In this document: piece after piece, positions 12,587 to 24,167 of the stretch
How the letters are laid out: each line of letters begins with the position of its first letter
How positions within the stretch are numbered: the stretch's first letter is position 1
Assembly: GCA_033439795.1 (NCBI GenBank)
Contig: JAUTDP010000002.1
Span: 3,410,001-3,474,000, forward strand
From: Sordaria brevicollis
Lineage: Eukaryota; Ascomycota; Sordariomycetes; Sordariales; Sordariaceae
DNA: 64,000 nucleotides
Direction: 5' to 3'
Notes under the pieces: model-generated
The model's input: only the letters and a program-made list of their open reading frames with translations
Database searches by the model: none
Told to the model about the DNA's origin: nothing
Translations under genes and position numbers: made by a program

Positions 12587-13588
12587 ATGGCGGAATACTG
12601 GAAATCCACGCCCAAATACTGGTGCAAACACTGCTCCGTCTTCGTCCGTGACACCCCTCTCGAGCGCAGAAACCACGAGTCGACCGCCAAGCACCAAGGC
12701 GCCATCAAGCGTTCCCTGCGCGATCTACATCGGTCCGCCGATCAGCAAGAACGAGAGAAAGAACGCGCGAGGAAGGAGGTTGAGAGGTTGAATGGTGTTG
12801 TGTCTGGTGCGCCTGGAAGTAGTAGCAGCGGAGCTGGACAAAAAGGTGGAGGACAACACAAATCTGGTGGTGGTGGAAGTGGAAGTAGTGGTCCAACGGG
12901 CGCCAATGCTGTTGCCACGGGTCTGAGTGAGGCGGAGAGGCAGAGGCAGTTGGAGCAGTTGGCGGAGTTGGGAGTGAATATCCCGACGGAGTTGAGGGGG
13001 AGTATGGCGCTGGCGGGGGAGTGGGAGGTTACGAATGTTAGGGTTGTTGATGAGTCTGGCTCCGGCGCATCTGCATCCGAGGGTCAAAGTGCGGGTGGGG
13101 CTGGAGTGATTCCCGTCGGCGCGGAGGGAAGGGCGGTAGGTGTCAAGAGGGAGAGGGAGAGGACGGAAGAGGAAAAGGAGCAGGAGGAGGCCATTAATGG
13201 GCTGTTTAAAAGACCTAAGAAGTGGGGGGTGGGAAGTAAGATCGCCAAGATGGAGGAGGATAAGGAGTTGGAGGAGTTGTTGAGTGGAGGGATTCCACCG
13301 CCTCCCGTGAAGAAGGAGAAGGAGGTGAAGACTGAGGGGGATGAGGTAAATAAGGAGGTAGATGGTGGTGAAGAGGTTAAAATGGAGGCGGATGGTGCTG
13401 GAGAGGGAGAGGTTAAGAAGGAAGATGATGCAGAGGAGGCCGGTGGTGTTCCAAAGGTTCCGGCTATCAAGAACGAGCCTAGCGAGGGGGTGGCGGGTAT
13501 TGCTGATGAGGTTGCCGCCCCGGCTGCGGACGCGGTTCCAGCTGTGATGTTCAAGAAGAGGAAGCCGAAAAATGTGCGGCAGAAGTAG
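12587..13588 (+). CDS. WBP4/FBP21-like U1-type zinc-finger protein
   Basis: Single exon, 333 residues, ATG in the context CCCACCATGG. The N-terminus (residues 1-60) is a U1-type C2H2 finger: EYWKSTPKYWCKHCSVFVRD followed by the H-x5-H pair in NHESTAKHQGAIKR. This arrangement at the very start of a protein is characteristic of WBP4 (FBP21), a spliceosomal component that contacts U2-type complexes. A basic helix (REKERARKEVERL) follows, then a long low-complexity region with Gly/Ser, then Lys/Glu-rich segments including KRPKKWGVGSKI, a short motif that fungal WBP4-like proteins often keep. No WW domain is visible, unlike the animal protein. A nuclear, pre-mRNA-splicing role is inferred from the finger only. 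Confidence 0.8.
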   Translation: MAEYWKSTPKYWCKHCSVFVRDTPLERRNHESTAKHQGAIKRSLRDLHRSADQQEREKERARKEVERLNGVVSGAPGSSSSGAGQKGGGQHKSGGGGSGSSGPTGANAVATGLSEAERQRQLEQLAELGVNIPTELRGSMALAGEWEVTNVRVVDESGSGASASEGQSAGGAGVIPVGAEGRAVGVKRERERTEEEKEQEEAINGLFKRPKKWGVGSKIAKMEEDKELEELLSGGIPPPPVKKEKEVKTEGDEVNKEVDGGEEVKMEADGAGEGEVKKEDDAEEAGGVPKVPAIKNEPSEGVAGIADEVAAPAADAVPAVMFKKRKPKNVRQK

Positions 13589-14396
13589 ACCAGTGGGCTT
13601 GTATAGCTTCTGCTGGGGATACTCTTGAATCTTTTCACTGTTAAACTGTGATGATACCCCTTTTCTATTCTAAATCACTCAGGTATGGCCAAGCGAGATT
13701 TGGGCCGAAACCAAGTTTCCTACGTTGCCTCAGTCGTCAAAGTGGTGAGTGACATGAGCAGCCTATGTCCTCACGTTATCGATGTTTACTTTGGGAATAT
13801 ACCTTTCCTGATTGTCTCGCGGAACAGCTTCCGACCAAGCTCATCATATCTGACGAATCACCTCGCTCTTTGTTAACAACCTTCAATGGTGACAATGGAG
13901 AACAGTTAAGCTCGAACACAATGAACATTCCCATCCTATCGAACCGGTACCCGCAAGCCGTTACGCAGTGGCCCGGCAGAGCGGACAAGTGCTCAACAAA
14001 GGAAGCTTGAAGCCGGGGACAGCCACAAGTGAACCGGACAATGGATTTGTTTTTTGCTGCAGATGAACAGCTCTGAAACCAGTTAGGTCATCCATTGGAC
14101 CTAGAGACCTAGCAGAAGAAGTCTCACGAAGCCAGTCCACACCGGAGCACGGTAGTAGTTAAGCAAATAATAGAGTTGTTCTCTGTTTTTCATGAACAAT
14201 TCTGAACATGACTTTCTGAAAGTGCATATGATGAAGGATATAAGAGCTTTGAGATTCCATGTCTAGGTAGTCGATCTTCTAGACAAAGTATTCCGAGCTA
14301 AACACGGTTCCCAGTCTTACTCACCTCGACAACTAACATAACCAATCTCACAGCCTGTCCATCACCGCTACCACCTCTATCGCCATCACCGCAGCT
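13589..14396. other. Intergenic, no gene seen
   Basis: About 0.8 kb between two plus-strand genes. Short open frames at 13685-14010 have no coding signature. The part next to 14397 is C-rich, consistent with a leader. Confidence 0.4.
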
Positions 14397-15164
14397 ATGT
14401 CTTCTCAACTCAACACATCCGACCCCTCCGACCCCTCAAACTTTTCCACCACCCTCACACCTCCGCGAAGCCCTCGTCTTCGCACTCCTTCCTCCTCTTG
14501 TGTCTCCTCTGGGTCCCACAGTCCCTCGAGTCAACCACCAACCCTGCCCTCTATCCGCACATCCCTCCTCAAATCCTCCCTCTCCCTCAAGCGTGACTTC
14601 CGCTTCCTTAAGCAGACCACCCGAGAGTCCTCTTCACTTGGTAGTACCTACACCATTGACAACTCGGACGGTATCCAAAAGCTCCTCCGCTCCTCACTTA
14701 TCAAACTCAACGAGACCATGAGAGGGTTTGTTAAGGATGCAAATGAGTTGTTGGATGAGGAGATCAACAAGAGTTTTGATGCCTTTTTGCACGGTAACTT
14801 TGGTCGTCAATCTGCGCGACAGTTCGATGAGGACGGGGGTTCTGACTCTGATTCTGGATACTCAAGCCCGTCAAGTCCGGAAGAGAGGTCAGAAGGTTGG
14901 GACGATGAGATCGAGACGATGATGATGAGTACCGAAGAAAAGGACACCAGAAAGGAACTGAAGAGGTTAGTGGGGGTGGTGGAGGAATTGAGGGGTGTGT
15001 TTTTCAAGAAGGCTGGTAAGTATCTTTTCAGTGCAAAGGAAAGGGACGGGGGTGAAGAGGTCGTGGAAGAGTTGGTGGTGGGCAAGTTGTTGAATGAGAA
15101 TAAAGACGATGTCGTGGAGGGACTGGAGAAGTTGGCGAGGCGGTTGGGAATGGTGAAGAGGTAA
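14397..15164 (+). CDS. Uncharacterised Ser/Pro-rich acidic protein
   Basis: Single exon, 255 residues, ATG preceded by a C/T/A-rich leader. I do not recognise a family. Residues 1-65 are rich in Ser, Pro and Thr (NTSDPSDPSNFSTTLTPPRS); residues 70-130 look globular with alternating charged and hydrophobic positions; residues 140-180 are acidic with a DSDSGYSSPSSPEERSEG stretch that would suit phosphorylation; the last 75 residues are strongly helical and Lys/Glu/Leu-rich (EELRGVFFKKAGKYLF..). No signal peptide or membrane segment. The codon pattern is clean and continuous, so it is probably real, perhaps lineage-restricted. A GTAAGT at 15016 looks like a splice donor, but the nearest CAG is too close to make a usable intron. 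Confidence 0.65.
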   Translation: MSSQLNTSDPSDPSNFSTTLTPPRSPRLRTPSSSCVSSGSHSPSSQPPTLPSIRTSLLKSSLSLKRDFRFLKQTTRESSSLGSTYTIDNSDGIQKLLRSSLIKLNETMRGFVKDANELLDEEINKSFDAFLHGNFGRQSARQFDEDGGSDSDSGYSSPSSPEERSEGWDDEIETMMMSTEEKDTRKELKRLVGVVEELRGVFFKKAGKYLFSAKERDGGEEVVEELVVGKLLNENKDDVVEGLEKLARRLGMVKR

Positions 15165-15964
15165 AGGAAACCGTATGTTGCTATGAGAACTTGATGCGGA
15201 CGGGAAGTTGTTGATGTGAGTGACTAGAGAATGGCTCGGTAAGACATGGTCGAAGAGGAGGAAGTTTGTTAGCGCTTGGATAGACGAGGTAAGTTTTCTT
15301 GACTTTGTGAGCATTGGATATCGTACATCCTCGGATATGTGATTCCTGTAGATAATCATGAATATCTAATCAGAAGTATTTACTTTCCACATCAAGTTCC
15401 GTCTCTGACGACAACAGTGTCGTCGACAGCAATAACACTTTCACCGTCAATGTCCTGACAGGGGTGGCTCTTGGCAATTTTTGGTCCCCTTTTCCACTGC
15501 CCGTCGTCACCACCATGATGTGACGTCCACTAACAGCATGATCTCCCATCGAATATACTAAAGCGAGGGGGTTTTTGAGGCTGACGGGCACATCCGAATG
15601 GACAATCAGTCGTATCTATGACGATTTGCGTTGTCATTGAACGAATCTTTTGTCAAATGGTCCCAAAGCTCCGGTGGTGATCTGCTTCCGAATGGATGAC
15701 GTTTAGAGTGGGTCCACTTCCCCCCCTCGACGACAGTAATATAAGTGATATCCCCGACAGAAAAGAGAGCAATAACTGAAAGGAAATTTGAACAGGCAAA
15801 ACTTAGAAGAACGGATCTAGAACCGAAACTTCTGACAAACGTATTCGAGTTTCAACTCATATCCCTAACATCTCGACAAACGAACAAGCAACAACCGACC
15901 GAAAAGTCCAGACCACTTCATCAAAGAACAAACGCACAGACATATCAGACACTCATCTTCCATC
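15165..15964. other. Intergenic, no gene seen
   Basis: About 0.8 kb between two plus-strand genes. From about 15745 it is A-rich with many AAC/ACA triplets, typical of a fungal 5' leader for the gene at 15965. Confidence 0.4.
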
Positions 15965-16559
15965 ATGTCTTACGCCGGAAACTCCAACGTTGGCTTCCCC
16001 AGCATCTATGAAGATGGCAACCAGCGCCACATTTCCCAGGCTGAAGTCAACGACCTTGCTCAGCACAGCGGAAAGAACGTGAAGGGTTATCGTCCTGGTA
16101 TGTTCTTCTTGTCTCTTTGTCTCTCATCATTAGCCAGACAAGCAGATGACATGTTTCTGTACTCGGGCTGTGGTGCTAACCTGTGACTTTGATACCAGAG
16201 GACCAAGACGCCGCGGTCAACCGCCACTTCACTGAGGAATCGCAAAGGAAGAGGGAAGAAGCAATCAAGAAGGACCCCACGCTTGCTGTAAGTTCGATAT
16301 GCCCACTTTGTGACACCGCTCCGTGGTTTTGTCTCTTTCCCACGTGTTTTACCAGGGGAAAAGCCTTTTTATCCAGTCTTGGGATCTCAAAACCAGATGA
16401 CTGACCTGCTGTTCTGATCCAAAACAGGCGGAATTTCACGGCAATAAGCCCCACTGGGGCGCTCGCATCGACAAGGAACTTGCGGAGGAGGATGCCGCCG
16501 AGATCAAGAAGAAGGAACAGAAGCAGAAGCATGGGATGACCGGAGCGAGCCATTACTGA
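15965..16559 (+). CDS. Small charged conserved-looking protein, three exons
   Basis: Exons 15965-16097, 16199-16287 and 16428-16559 give 117 residues. Intron 1 (GTATGT..CAG) splits a Glu codon; intron 2 (GTAAGT..CAG) is phase 0. The protein begins MSYAGNSNVGFPSIYEDGNQ and joins cleanly to EDQDAAVNRHF and then AEFHGNKPHWGARIDKELAEE, ending in a Lys/Glu-rich helix and GASHY. It is hydrophilic, with no signal or membrane segment. Splicing at canonical sites that restores one continuous frame is good evidence of a real gene. I do not recognise its function. It is probably cytosolic or nuclear and looks like the many small conserved Sordariomycete proteins of unknown role. Confidence 0.75.
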
Positions 16560-18152
16560 GCGACTCGAGAGACGAACAACCCAGCTTCGACTTCAATAAT
16601 CTGAAGCACGACACGGAAAACGTCGGAAAGAATTAGGGGGGGAGAGAAGGAGCGAACAGGGAAGCGGTGAACAACTGAGGGAACCTGCCGTTCGTGTAAT
16701 AATGTACGATATCATGATGAGATGAAGGGAAACGACGGGTATGGACGGCTCAACTGCTATGAGACGATAGAATACGTCCCGAAACGAATGGAATGAATGA
16801 TCAACTTACTTTGGTCCGGAAACTGCCATGTGCTGTACTGCTCTCCTCTTGCGGTTGGCTGAGTTCGAGAATTTGTCCATCATGGAGAGGCCCGTGAAGC
16901 CGTTTACCTTAGGTTGTTTCTAATAGTCAATTGCGCGGAGGAGCTTTCCAAAACGAATGCTGGCGTTGAGCAGAAATTCGGTGGTTCCACTTGAGCTCGT
17001 CCTGGAAGGTGTATTGAAAGAGAGCGTCCAGTGATGCGGCATGAGTGTGAGGCAGGAACATTGTAGAAAAAAGATCGTCACTGAATATTGTATCTACCTA
17101 ATAATCGAGTCGCAATTTCGGAAGAAATAGGTACTGCGGTTAGTATGGAAGGAAGCCACCTACGGAAGGGGTGGTTGGAAACGAGGAGTATGAGGCAAGA
17201 ACATAACATGGAAGGAGCATGGGAGAAGCATGAAGGCATTTCTGCCTCGATACCACCCGCTAAGTTGTTGCTTGCAAATCTCTGGTCTTCCGGGCATGTT
17301 GGGTCGTGGTTTCTTGATGAGGTAAACAACTTTTTCGCTCACTATTGTGGGACCTGCAACATGCCCGCATGCTTTTCGGGAACACTTTCCAATCTACACG
17401 GCACATCAAAGCAGCAGGTGACATGCCAGATCACTTGCATCCGCTGTGTACGTTTTTGGGGCACGGCTTTGTGAATTGCAGTAATCTATGGAACGAACTG
17501 AACACTGTGAATGAAAAGACCCAGAGGTCTTGATTCGCCATGAATGGGCCTCCACGGAGCCGAGAAATGTAAAACCAGACTAAGAAACAGCCCTGACTTC
17601 AGGAAACTGCGAGTGCTCCTCCGTGACTATGCCTTGACATTTCGAATTCTGCGTCCATCCGGTCAAAAAGGCATAATGAAAACTTGAGAGAGAAACACTG
17701 GTTTTCGCTTGAAAGGCCAGTCGAAAGACAAAAGGAGAAAGTCGAATATCAAACCTCACTGATATGTTGCTCGAGGTTGCCATGCCCCATGAGCGTCCTA
17801 TCCAGCACCACCACACCATGCAGCGTTTTCGAACATCTACACACCAACCAAGTCTGTGATCCCAAGGCTGTTATGAAAGAAAGCCTGATCCGATTGCCAG
17901 TCGGAGTTGTAACCCGCCATGAAAAGGTAACAAGTGCCAAAATCTAACCACTACAACTTCAGAAAACAAGAAGGAGTAGTAAAAATGACTTGTATTGGTA
18001 TTGTTGCGTAGATGTCCTGGTTATTTTGCCAGATAGCTAACCGCCGAAAGGGTAAACAAAGATGACGTTTCCCACCAACAAAAGCAAAAATCCAGAGAAT
18101 AACGCCAAACATGGTGTGATATGCAGTGATGCTGGAAAGAAAGATGTTTGAC
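16560..18152. other. Intergenic between converging genes
   Basis: About 1.6 kb holding the 3' ends of the plus-strand gene ending at 16559 and the minus-strand glycosyltransferase ending at 18153. Scattered short open frames (17078-17533, 17580-17947) on both strands have no support. Confidence 0.4.
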
Positions 18153-19661
18153 TTAAGCAGTCATCATTCCAAGGAACCACTTCTCGTGGGCACGAGGGTC
18201 GAGACCGTCAAGCCACTTGACAGAGCCTTGGGCGGTTGCTCGCGCAACTTTGTCGTAGGTTTCGTTGCAGGTCATGAGCTGGAGGACGGTCTCCTCCCAG
18301 ATGTCGATGTTTTGCTCAGGGACGATATATTCACCGCTCTCATCTTTGACGCCGGTAACAACGTTAACCGGCAGACAATACGGCAGGTCGATCTTGGCTT
18401 CCTTGAGACCACCGGCATTGGAGGCGATGACAGGGATGCCACGGAGCTGGGCCTCAGTCACGACTACGCCCCAGGCCTCGAGCCAGACAGATGGAGCGAG
18501 CAGAATCTTGATGCGATCCCAAATCTCGTCCGTGTTGCTTGTGGTGGGCATAACCCTTGTTTCAAGGTGAAGGGTAAGCAATGGGTTGCACCAGGGGACA
18601 GGAATATGGACTTACTTCATGTTGGGAAGAGCCTCGAGCTCAGCAAGATGCTGCTTCCCGGAGCCCCAGCTGCTCCAAGTGACAAACTGGATCTGGGGCA
18701 GTCTTTTGGCGAGCTCAATGAGAATGGAGAGGCCTTTGTGAGGGCAAGGGTTAACCATGCCGACCTCGACCTTGTCAATGTTGTAGCGCTGGAAGGGCAT
18801 GCCTCCAGTGCGGGCATCGAGGTACGTCAAGGGGCTGTGGACGAGGAAGGTCGTCTTGAGCCTTCCGTACTGCCAAGCATAGTCTCTGATGGCCTTCGAG
18901 ACCACCCAAATTCCTTCAAGCTCTCTGAGCAGTTTGTCCTCAACCACGGGGGACGAGCAATGGCCCAGAATGCCGTTGCAGTACGGACCAAAAGGCAACT
19001 GCTCGGCGGTATGAATCACGTTGATCCTCTTGAAGGTGGCGCGAAGAGCGTGATCAGCCGTGACTTTCATAGTGACCGGATCGTTGAAGACGATATGAGT
19101 AGGACGGAATGCAGTGATATGGTTGGAGAAGATGTCGATCAAGGTCTGCATGCGCTGAGTGATGCAGCGGTCCTGAAAGCGGATATTAGTACTCGAGTGT
19201 GACGCGGGGGCCGGGGGAGTAGGGTGAAAAGGTACCTCCAGGTAATCTTTGGTATCCTGCCAAAAGTCGCGGGTAGGGTAAGCCTTCTTGAAGGGGATGC
19301 GAGAAATGACAATGTTGTGAATGCCATGCTCATCCATGAATGTCTTGACGTCAAGTTCATGCTGAGTGCCGTTGGAGTCGATGACTGGCAAAGCTGCATG
19401 GCTGGTCACGTTGGGCTCAACGCCCTTGGCTCTGGCCAGCTCGGCGTACTTGTTGACCTCGTCTTCGAAGCCGTAGCAGATCTGAGCCGCGTCATGACCC
19501 AAAAGGCGCAACTGGCGGAGAAGGCTGATGTTGGCCTTATAGCCTCCTGAGGACGGGGTGAGGCCTTGAGCGGTCTGAACCAAAAAGACGCGCATCTTGA
19601 TTGCTGGAATACTGGTGGTGCGCGCGGGGTCAACGTAAGGAGCGTCGGTCAAGATGGTCAT
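18153..19661 (-). CDS. GT4-type (GT-B fold) glycosyltransferase
   Basis: Minus-strand exons 19661-19236, 19172-18616 and 18555-18153 give about 461 residues. Intron 1 is GTACCT..CAG (63 bp, phase 0); intron 2 is GTAAGT..AAG (60 bp) and splits a Lys codon. The N-terminal half has the first Rossmann domain with VFLVQTAQGLTPSSGGYKAN (Gly-rich loop) and the central FNDPVTMKVTADHALRATFK and VIHTAEQLPFG blocks. The C-terminal domain has the GT4 motif E-x7-E in LEAWGVVVTEAQLRGIPVIA (about E354 and E362), which binds the nucleotide-sugar donor, followed by SNAGGLKEAK. It therefore transfers a sugar from an activated donor; the acceptor is unknown. No signal peptide or membrane segment, so probably cytosolic. 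A second in-frame ATG about 22 codons downstream (MRVFLVQ) would remove only a weak leader and might be the true start. Confidence 0.85.
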
Positions 19662-22600
19662 GATGACCGTGACGTTTGGTGGGGAGAATGGAAGGTGACA
19701 AAGGAATGAACAACTTGAAAGTCAAGTCAGCTCAAAAAAGAAGAGAAGTCAAGTCTCGCAACCTAGTCAAAATGGCGAAGAAAGTCGTGAGATCTGTATT
19801 GCGATGGTGAAGAAAAGAAGATGTGAGAGGGGAGGAGGGGTACGAGTGAGTGGAGGGGGAGGAAGGGTTTTTGTTCAAGTTGTGTGGGCTTTAAATGGGA
19901 AACTGGAAGGTACGATATCTGAACTTTCCCACCCGTCGTCCCAACCGCAGAGTGCCTTCCTTTGCCCCACAACTTGAAATTCAGGGATCAGTAAAGAAGG
20001 AAATGCCCCTATCATCTTATGCGATAGCGTTGAGCCTCATCTGAAATCAGTCACGCGCCAGTCCTTGAAGCGTTTCACTCAAAATTACGGCGGTGGGAGT
20101 TGGGATGGAGTGGCAGATTTCTTCGATGGGATGACGGAAATGGGCACTTTGTATCTGGAGACGGGGGATCCAGACAGCCCCAAGGTGGATTTCGGTCAAG
20201 AACATGAGAAAGCCTGTGTAGGGGAATACAAACAGCCCGTTCAACCCCACGACGGACGCAATCGACAGCAAGATGGATGAGGTGTCTGACGAGGCGGCTT
20301 GAGAACTAGTAAGGTCGTGGTCTAGACACGCAGTGGTAGGTAGGCCATCTTGACCGATAAGTACGTCAGATACAGTCGTACCAGAGGGAAGTGAAAAAGC
20401 TCCATGGAAGCTGAGAAACTAGTGAGGCTAGATGTACTCAGGCGTAGCTGGTTCACGGTACTTTCAGTTTCTGCCGCCCGAAAGCGGTTTGTTGCTTGCA
20501 CCGCAAAGTCCAGACACTTGCAGAAACAACTTTGGAAAGTGACAACAGAAGAGTGACACAAACAAGCTGCAACCACAAGCGTGGAGGTAAGTGGGATGCC
20601 AGCGCGTGGGATCATGTTGAGTCGGGTCGTGGTGGCCGTGTGAAGCTTCAGAATTGCCGTGGCCCGATGTGGAAGAGTTCCACCAAACAGGTCTGCAAGA
20701 CGGAAGGCGCCCGTGTATGGACAGGAGTTCTTCGTGAAATTGTAAGGAAGGAAAGAAATGGGGTATCGCAGTACGCAGTTTTACGGAAGTTACCCGCCAG
20801 GCGGACCATGAGAGCAACGTCAAGGCAGATAAGAGCATCCATAACATGAACGGCGGTAGGTAACTCTCATGATAATGCAGACAGGCTTGCCATCATAACA
20901 GGCATAGGATGCTGCTCAAATCCGAACCAGAGCTTGGAGCACAACATACACCAGAAGGACGGGGAAACATCCGTTGTGCGAGTTTGGGCCGGGTGTAACA
21001 CCAAATGGAATATTACGGCCAGTACGTCGCGACTGCTCGTTCATGCCCTGCTTTACACAGTAAGGTATTGTAAACGGTATCTCTGCCTTGGGCAAACCGG
21101 GCGGGAATCACCCAATCAACAAGGCTAAATGAAAGCAGTTGCGACACAGGCGACTTCCTTCCGCTTTTTGTTGCCATGCCCGCAGCAAAGCGTCGGCAGC
21201 CGACGAGGCAATCACGACTTTCTGGAAACAGGCAACAACTCAGGCTACCAAAGCTACCGCTGTGCCCTCGGCTGTGCGACTTCCACGACTTAATCGCCAA
21301 ATGAAGAGCAGAGAAGGAAGCCACCAGAGAGAAGCCCGTGTTGATCAGGCATCCGAAAAAACCATCCAGTTCCGGCCGGACAGGTCGGCCTAATGCGGTG
21401 TCGTGTTGAGCGCGCACTCGCATCAGGCCGTCACCCGCGATACTAAGATAGCCCGGCTCTCTCTCCTATCTCCAGCCGGGTCGCGGTCAAAACTCTTTCG
21501 CCAATCCTTTCTCAGTTGTTGGTCCTCCATATGTAAGCCGTCCACTCGCCCAGCCCATTGACCTTGCGTCCACAACATCCTGTCGAAACCAGAAGCTTAC
21601 GCTACAGCCTGTGTGTCAACCGTGTAACGGAATGCCGCAACGACGTGGACGTTCTGGTAACAGAAAACCTGTGTTGCCGTCGACGCGTCGCCTACTTCCT
21701 CGTCCGACAAGAGTGACCACAGCTGCCGCGGCGATTTTCCCTGGCTGACTTCCCAAAAGACGACCATGGGTCGAGGTTTGCGCAGCATCTCGCCTCAAGA
21801 TCTTGACCATTGACAATTTGGTGCGAAGATTGCGAATGCCGTCCACAACCACCACCGATATGGTCGAAGCGGAAACTCGATACGTTAACACGGCCGTTCT
21901 CACAACAAGACGTCCACCGCACTCGCCGGATCAACTTTTTTTACCTTTTCAGGTATCACACATTCCTGGTCTTGGCGCACGTGTTCTGATGTGGTGGTGG
22001 TGGTGGTGGTGGTGGTGACATCGAGGATAGTACCGAGAGGTTCGAGCGCCAATGGACTGGGTAACCAGCACAGTGCCTCTGAGCAGATGGGCAATCGATC
22101 GAAAGAACGGACGGACTGAAGGGCTCCTAGGCCAAGACGGAGTAGTCTTCAAGGACACTCTGACCGGGAGAGAGAAGATATGTCATCGGGAACTGTGGGG
22201 AGAGTCTTCTTGGTAGCTGGTGCGAGCTTCACGAACTTTTCCCAAATATGGGCAGTCTATCAACAGACTGGGGCAGCTCAGCAACAGAGAATTCCTCAGA
22301 AGATTTGTCAAGGGCGCCAGTGCCGTTGGGGAGGCGACGGCGAATGATGGCGGCTTCGAATGACTTGAGGACATTCCCAACCTGCAGTCACATGTGTGAT
22401 TTGAATCCTTGAAAGGGTAACTGGGATGTTGAAATGCACGTCGGAATTTGGTGTTTTCTTGGTCATGTCATTGTCTCGGTCAAAACGTGAGAGCTCCCAG
22501 AGAGTTTGGGAAGATGCGGGGTCTTGATCGAAGCAGCGGTGCCCCACAAAAATCAGGGGCGGTGTGTGCCAAGCAAACAAACTGCCGTATTTGTCACGCT

Positions 22601-24167
22601 GACCTCGGTGGACTTATCTTGAATGGCGTTCGTTGTCTTTTTCACGATCTTGACTATAGGCATCTGGAACGATCAGTCTTGGGTGTTCCACCCTTTCCAG
22701 GCACGGAACATCACAAACTTCCAGGTTGATCACTGCCTTTTTTTTGTGGAATCAAACGGGAAGCCAATCTGTAACTTCCATTCCGCTGCGCACTGCCGTG
22801 CACCTTCCCCGCGGTTGCGCCTGGCAGTCTCCAATCTGTCAGAAGCGGGGCTACAAGAAACCGAGCTTGTTGCCAAATAGTTTAGGAAGTCGCATTTCAG
22901 AGACCACATAAAGAGCTGAAGACGCCCTAAAATTTCAGAGTCGATTTGAGTCTTCTCGTGAAAGCTGGAAAGGCGATTTTATATGTATTGCAATACAACA
23001 TTGGATTTGTACAAATGAGTGTCTTCTCATGCCCTGGTGCCCGCCTTCATTTTGTGTAGTACGCGCGCAACTGCGCACTGCCCTGACTGCCTATCCGCAC
23101 TTTTCTGAATTAGCCTCTGATTTCCTCCGTTGCTCCTTCCATTCTGACGAACACAAAGTTGCATCATGCCATCCGTCTTTTCCGTCTCCTTTATAATGGA
23201 AAGTGCTGACTGGGGCTTCCTTCCACTACGCAGAGAGGTGGCAGATGCGAACAGGAGTCAATCCGGGCAAGTAATGATGACGTCCGATCCCGCACCCGTT
23301 GGACGGAAAGAGGTGGTATCTTGAGATGTTCATGATTCCGACACCGGAGACTACACAACTTGACCGACTCCGGATGGTTTTCTTCTTACCTGCTACCCGT
23401 CGCGAAACATCGGCACGCGTCTCAGTCACCGGCAGCAGCGCGATACACCATCTCACCACCAAAGAAAACCAGCCTGATCACCATCACGTTGATGTGACAG
23501 CAGACACTCACGTTTTGGAAGCGATAGTCACTGGTGCTTTTCACATACGAAGCGAAGATATCACCACCTTGCCTGAACAACCGGCAAGCTCATCAAATAC
23601 GAGGTCACGTCACGATATCTGGCGAGTATCGAAGAGCAACATGATGAAGTTAGAGCGAATAATATTGATTTATGTACTTATTTTGGTAATTATGCTTTTC
23701 CTTTCCCTGAGTCTAAATCTCATCTTCCGTTCGGTGGACGAGTATCTGATAAAAAAAAACTCGATGCTGTACTTGCGCCAACCAAACCATAGTGCTGCTA
23801 TGAGAGATGTGACCGGATGAGTCCTGCCTCAGTTGAACTGACGATCTGTGCCTAGCTTCCAGATAACAATGAGGTGTAGACCCCAAAAGAAGATAACCTC
23901 CCCCCGCATCCAGAAAACAGAGAGAGAACGATGACAGAAACGAGATGGCCATGCTTGGACTGCTCAACTGCCTCTTGCCACACCATTTGACTGGAAGAGA
24001 AAAAAGAAAACCGCAAGCTATGAGCAGACCGATGTCGAAAACCATGCTCAGCCAACACCAATGCCTGTGAACGACGCCACGCTAATGCCTCAGAACGCCT
24101 TCAAGTCAAAACCCATCTTCTGCTGCGAGCCTTCAGAAAAAACACCCGGCCATTGTCGTGTCTGCCA
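19662..24167. other. Gene-poor 4.5-kb stretch
   Basis: No gene I can support. It contains the upstream region of the glycosyltransferase (19662 to about 20.0 kb), a (GTG)9 microsatellite at 21991-22017, and many overlapping short open frames. One frame at 23299-23820 contains a hydrophobic helix but starts without ATG and lacks other support. It could host a non-coding RNA or a strongly diverged multi-exon gene that I cannot read. Confidence 0.4.
21991..22017 (+). repeat. (GTG)9 microsatellite
   Basis: Nine perfect GTG triplets in non-coding DNA, directly after TTCTGAT and before ACATCGAGG. Likely length-polymorphic between strains. Confidence 0.95.

Noticed and set aside
18126..19202. 358-residue plus-strand frame over the glycosyltransferase
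   Set aside because: Antisense shadow; the minus strand has splice sites and GT4 motifs.
23299..23820. 173-residue frame with one hydrophobic helix
   Set aside because: No ATG at its start, no splice partner, surrounded by unsupported frames. A small membrane protein starting at an internal Met cannot be excluded.
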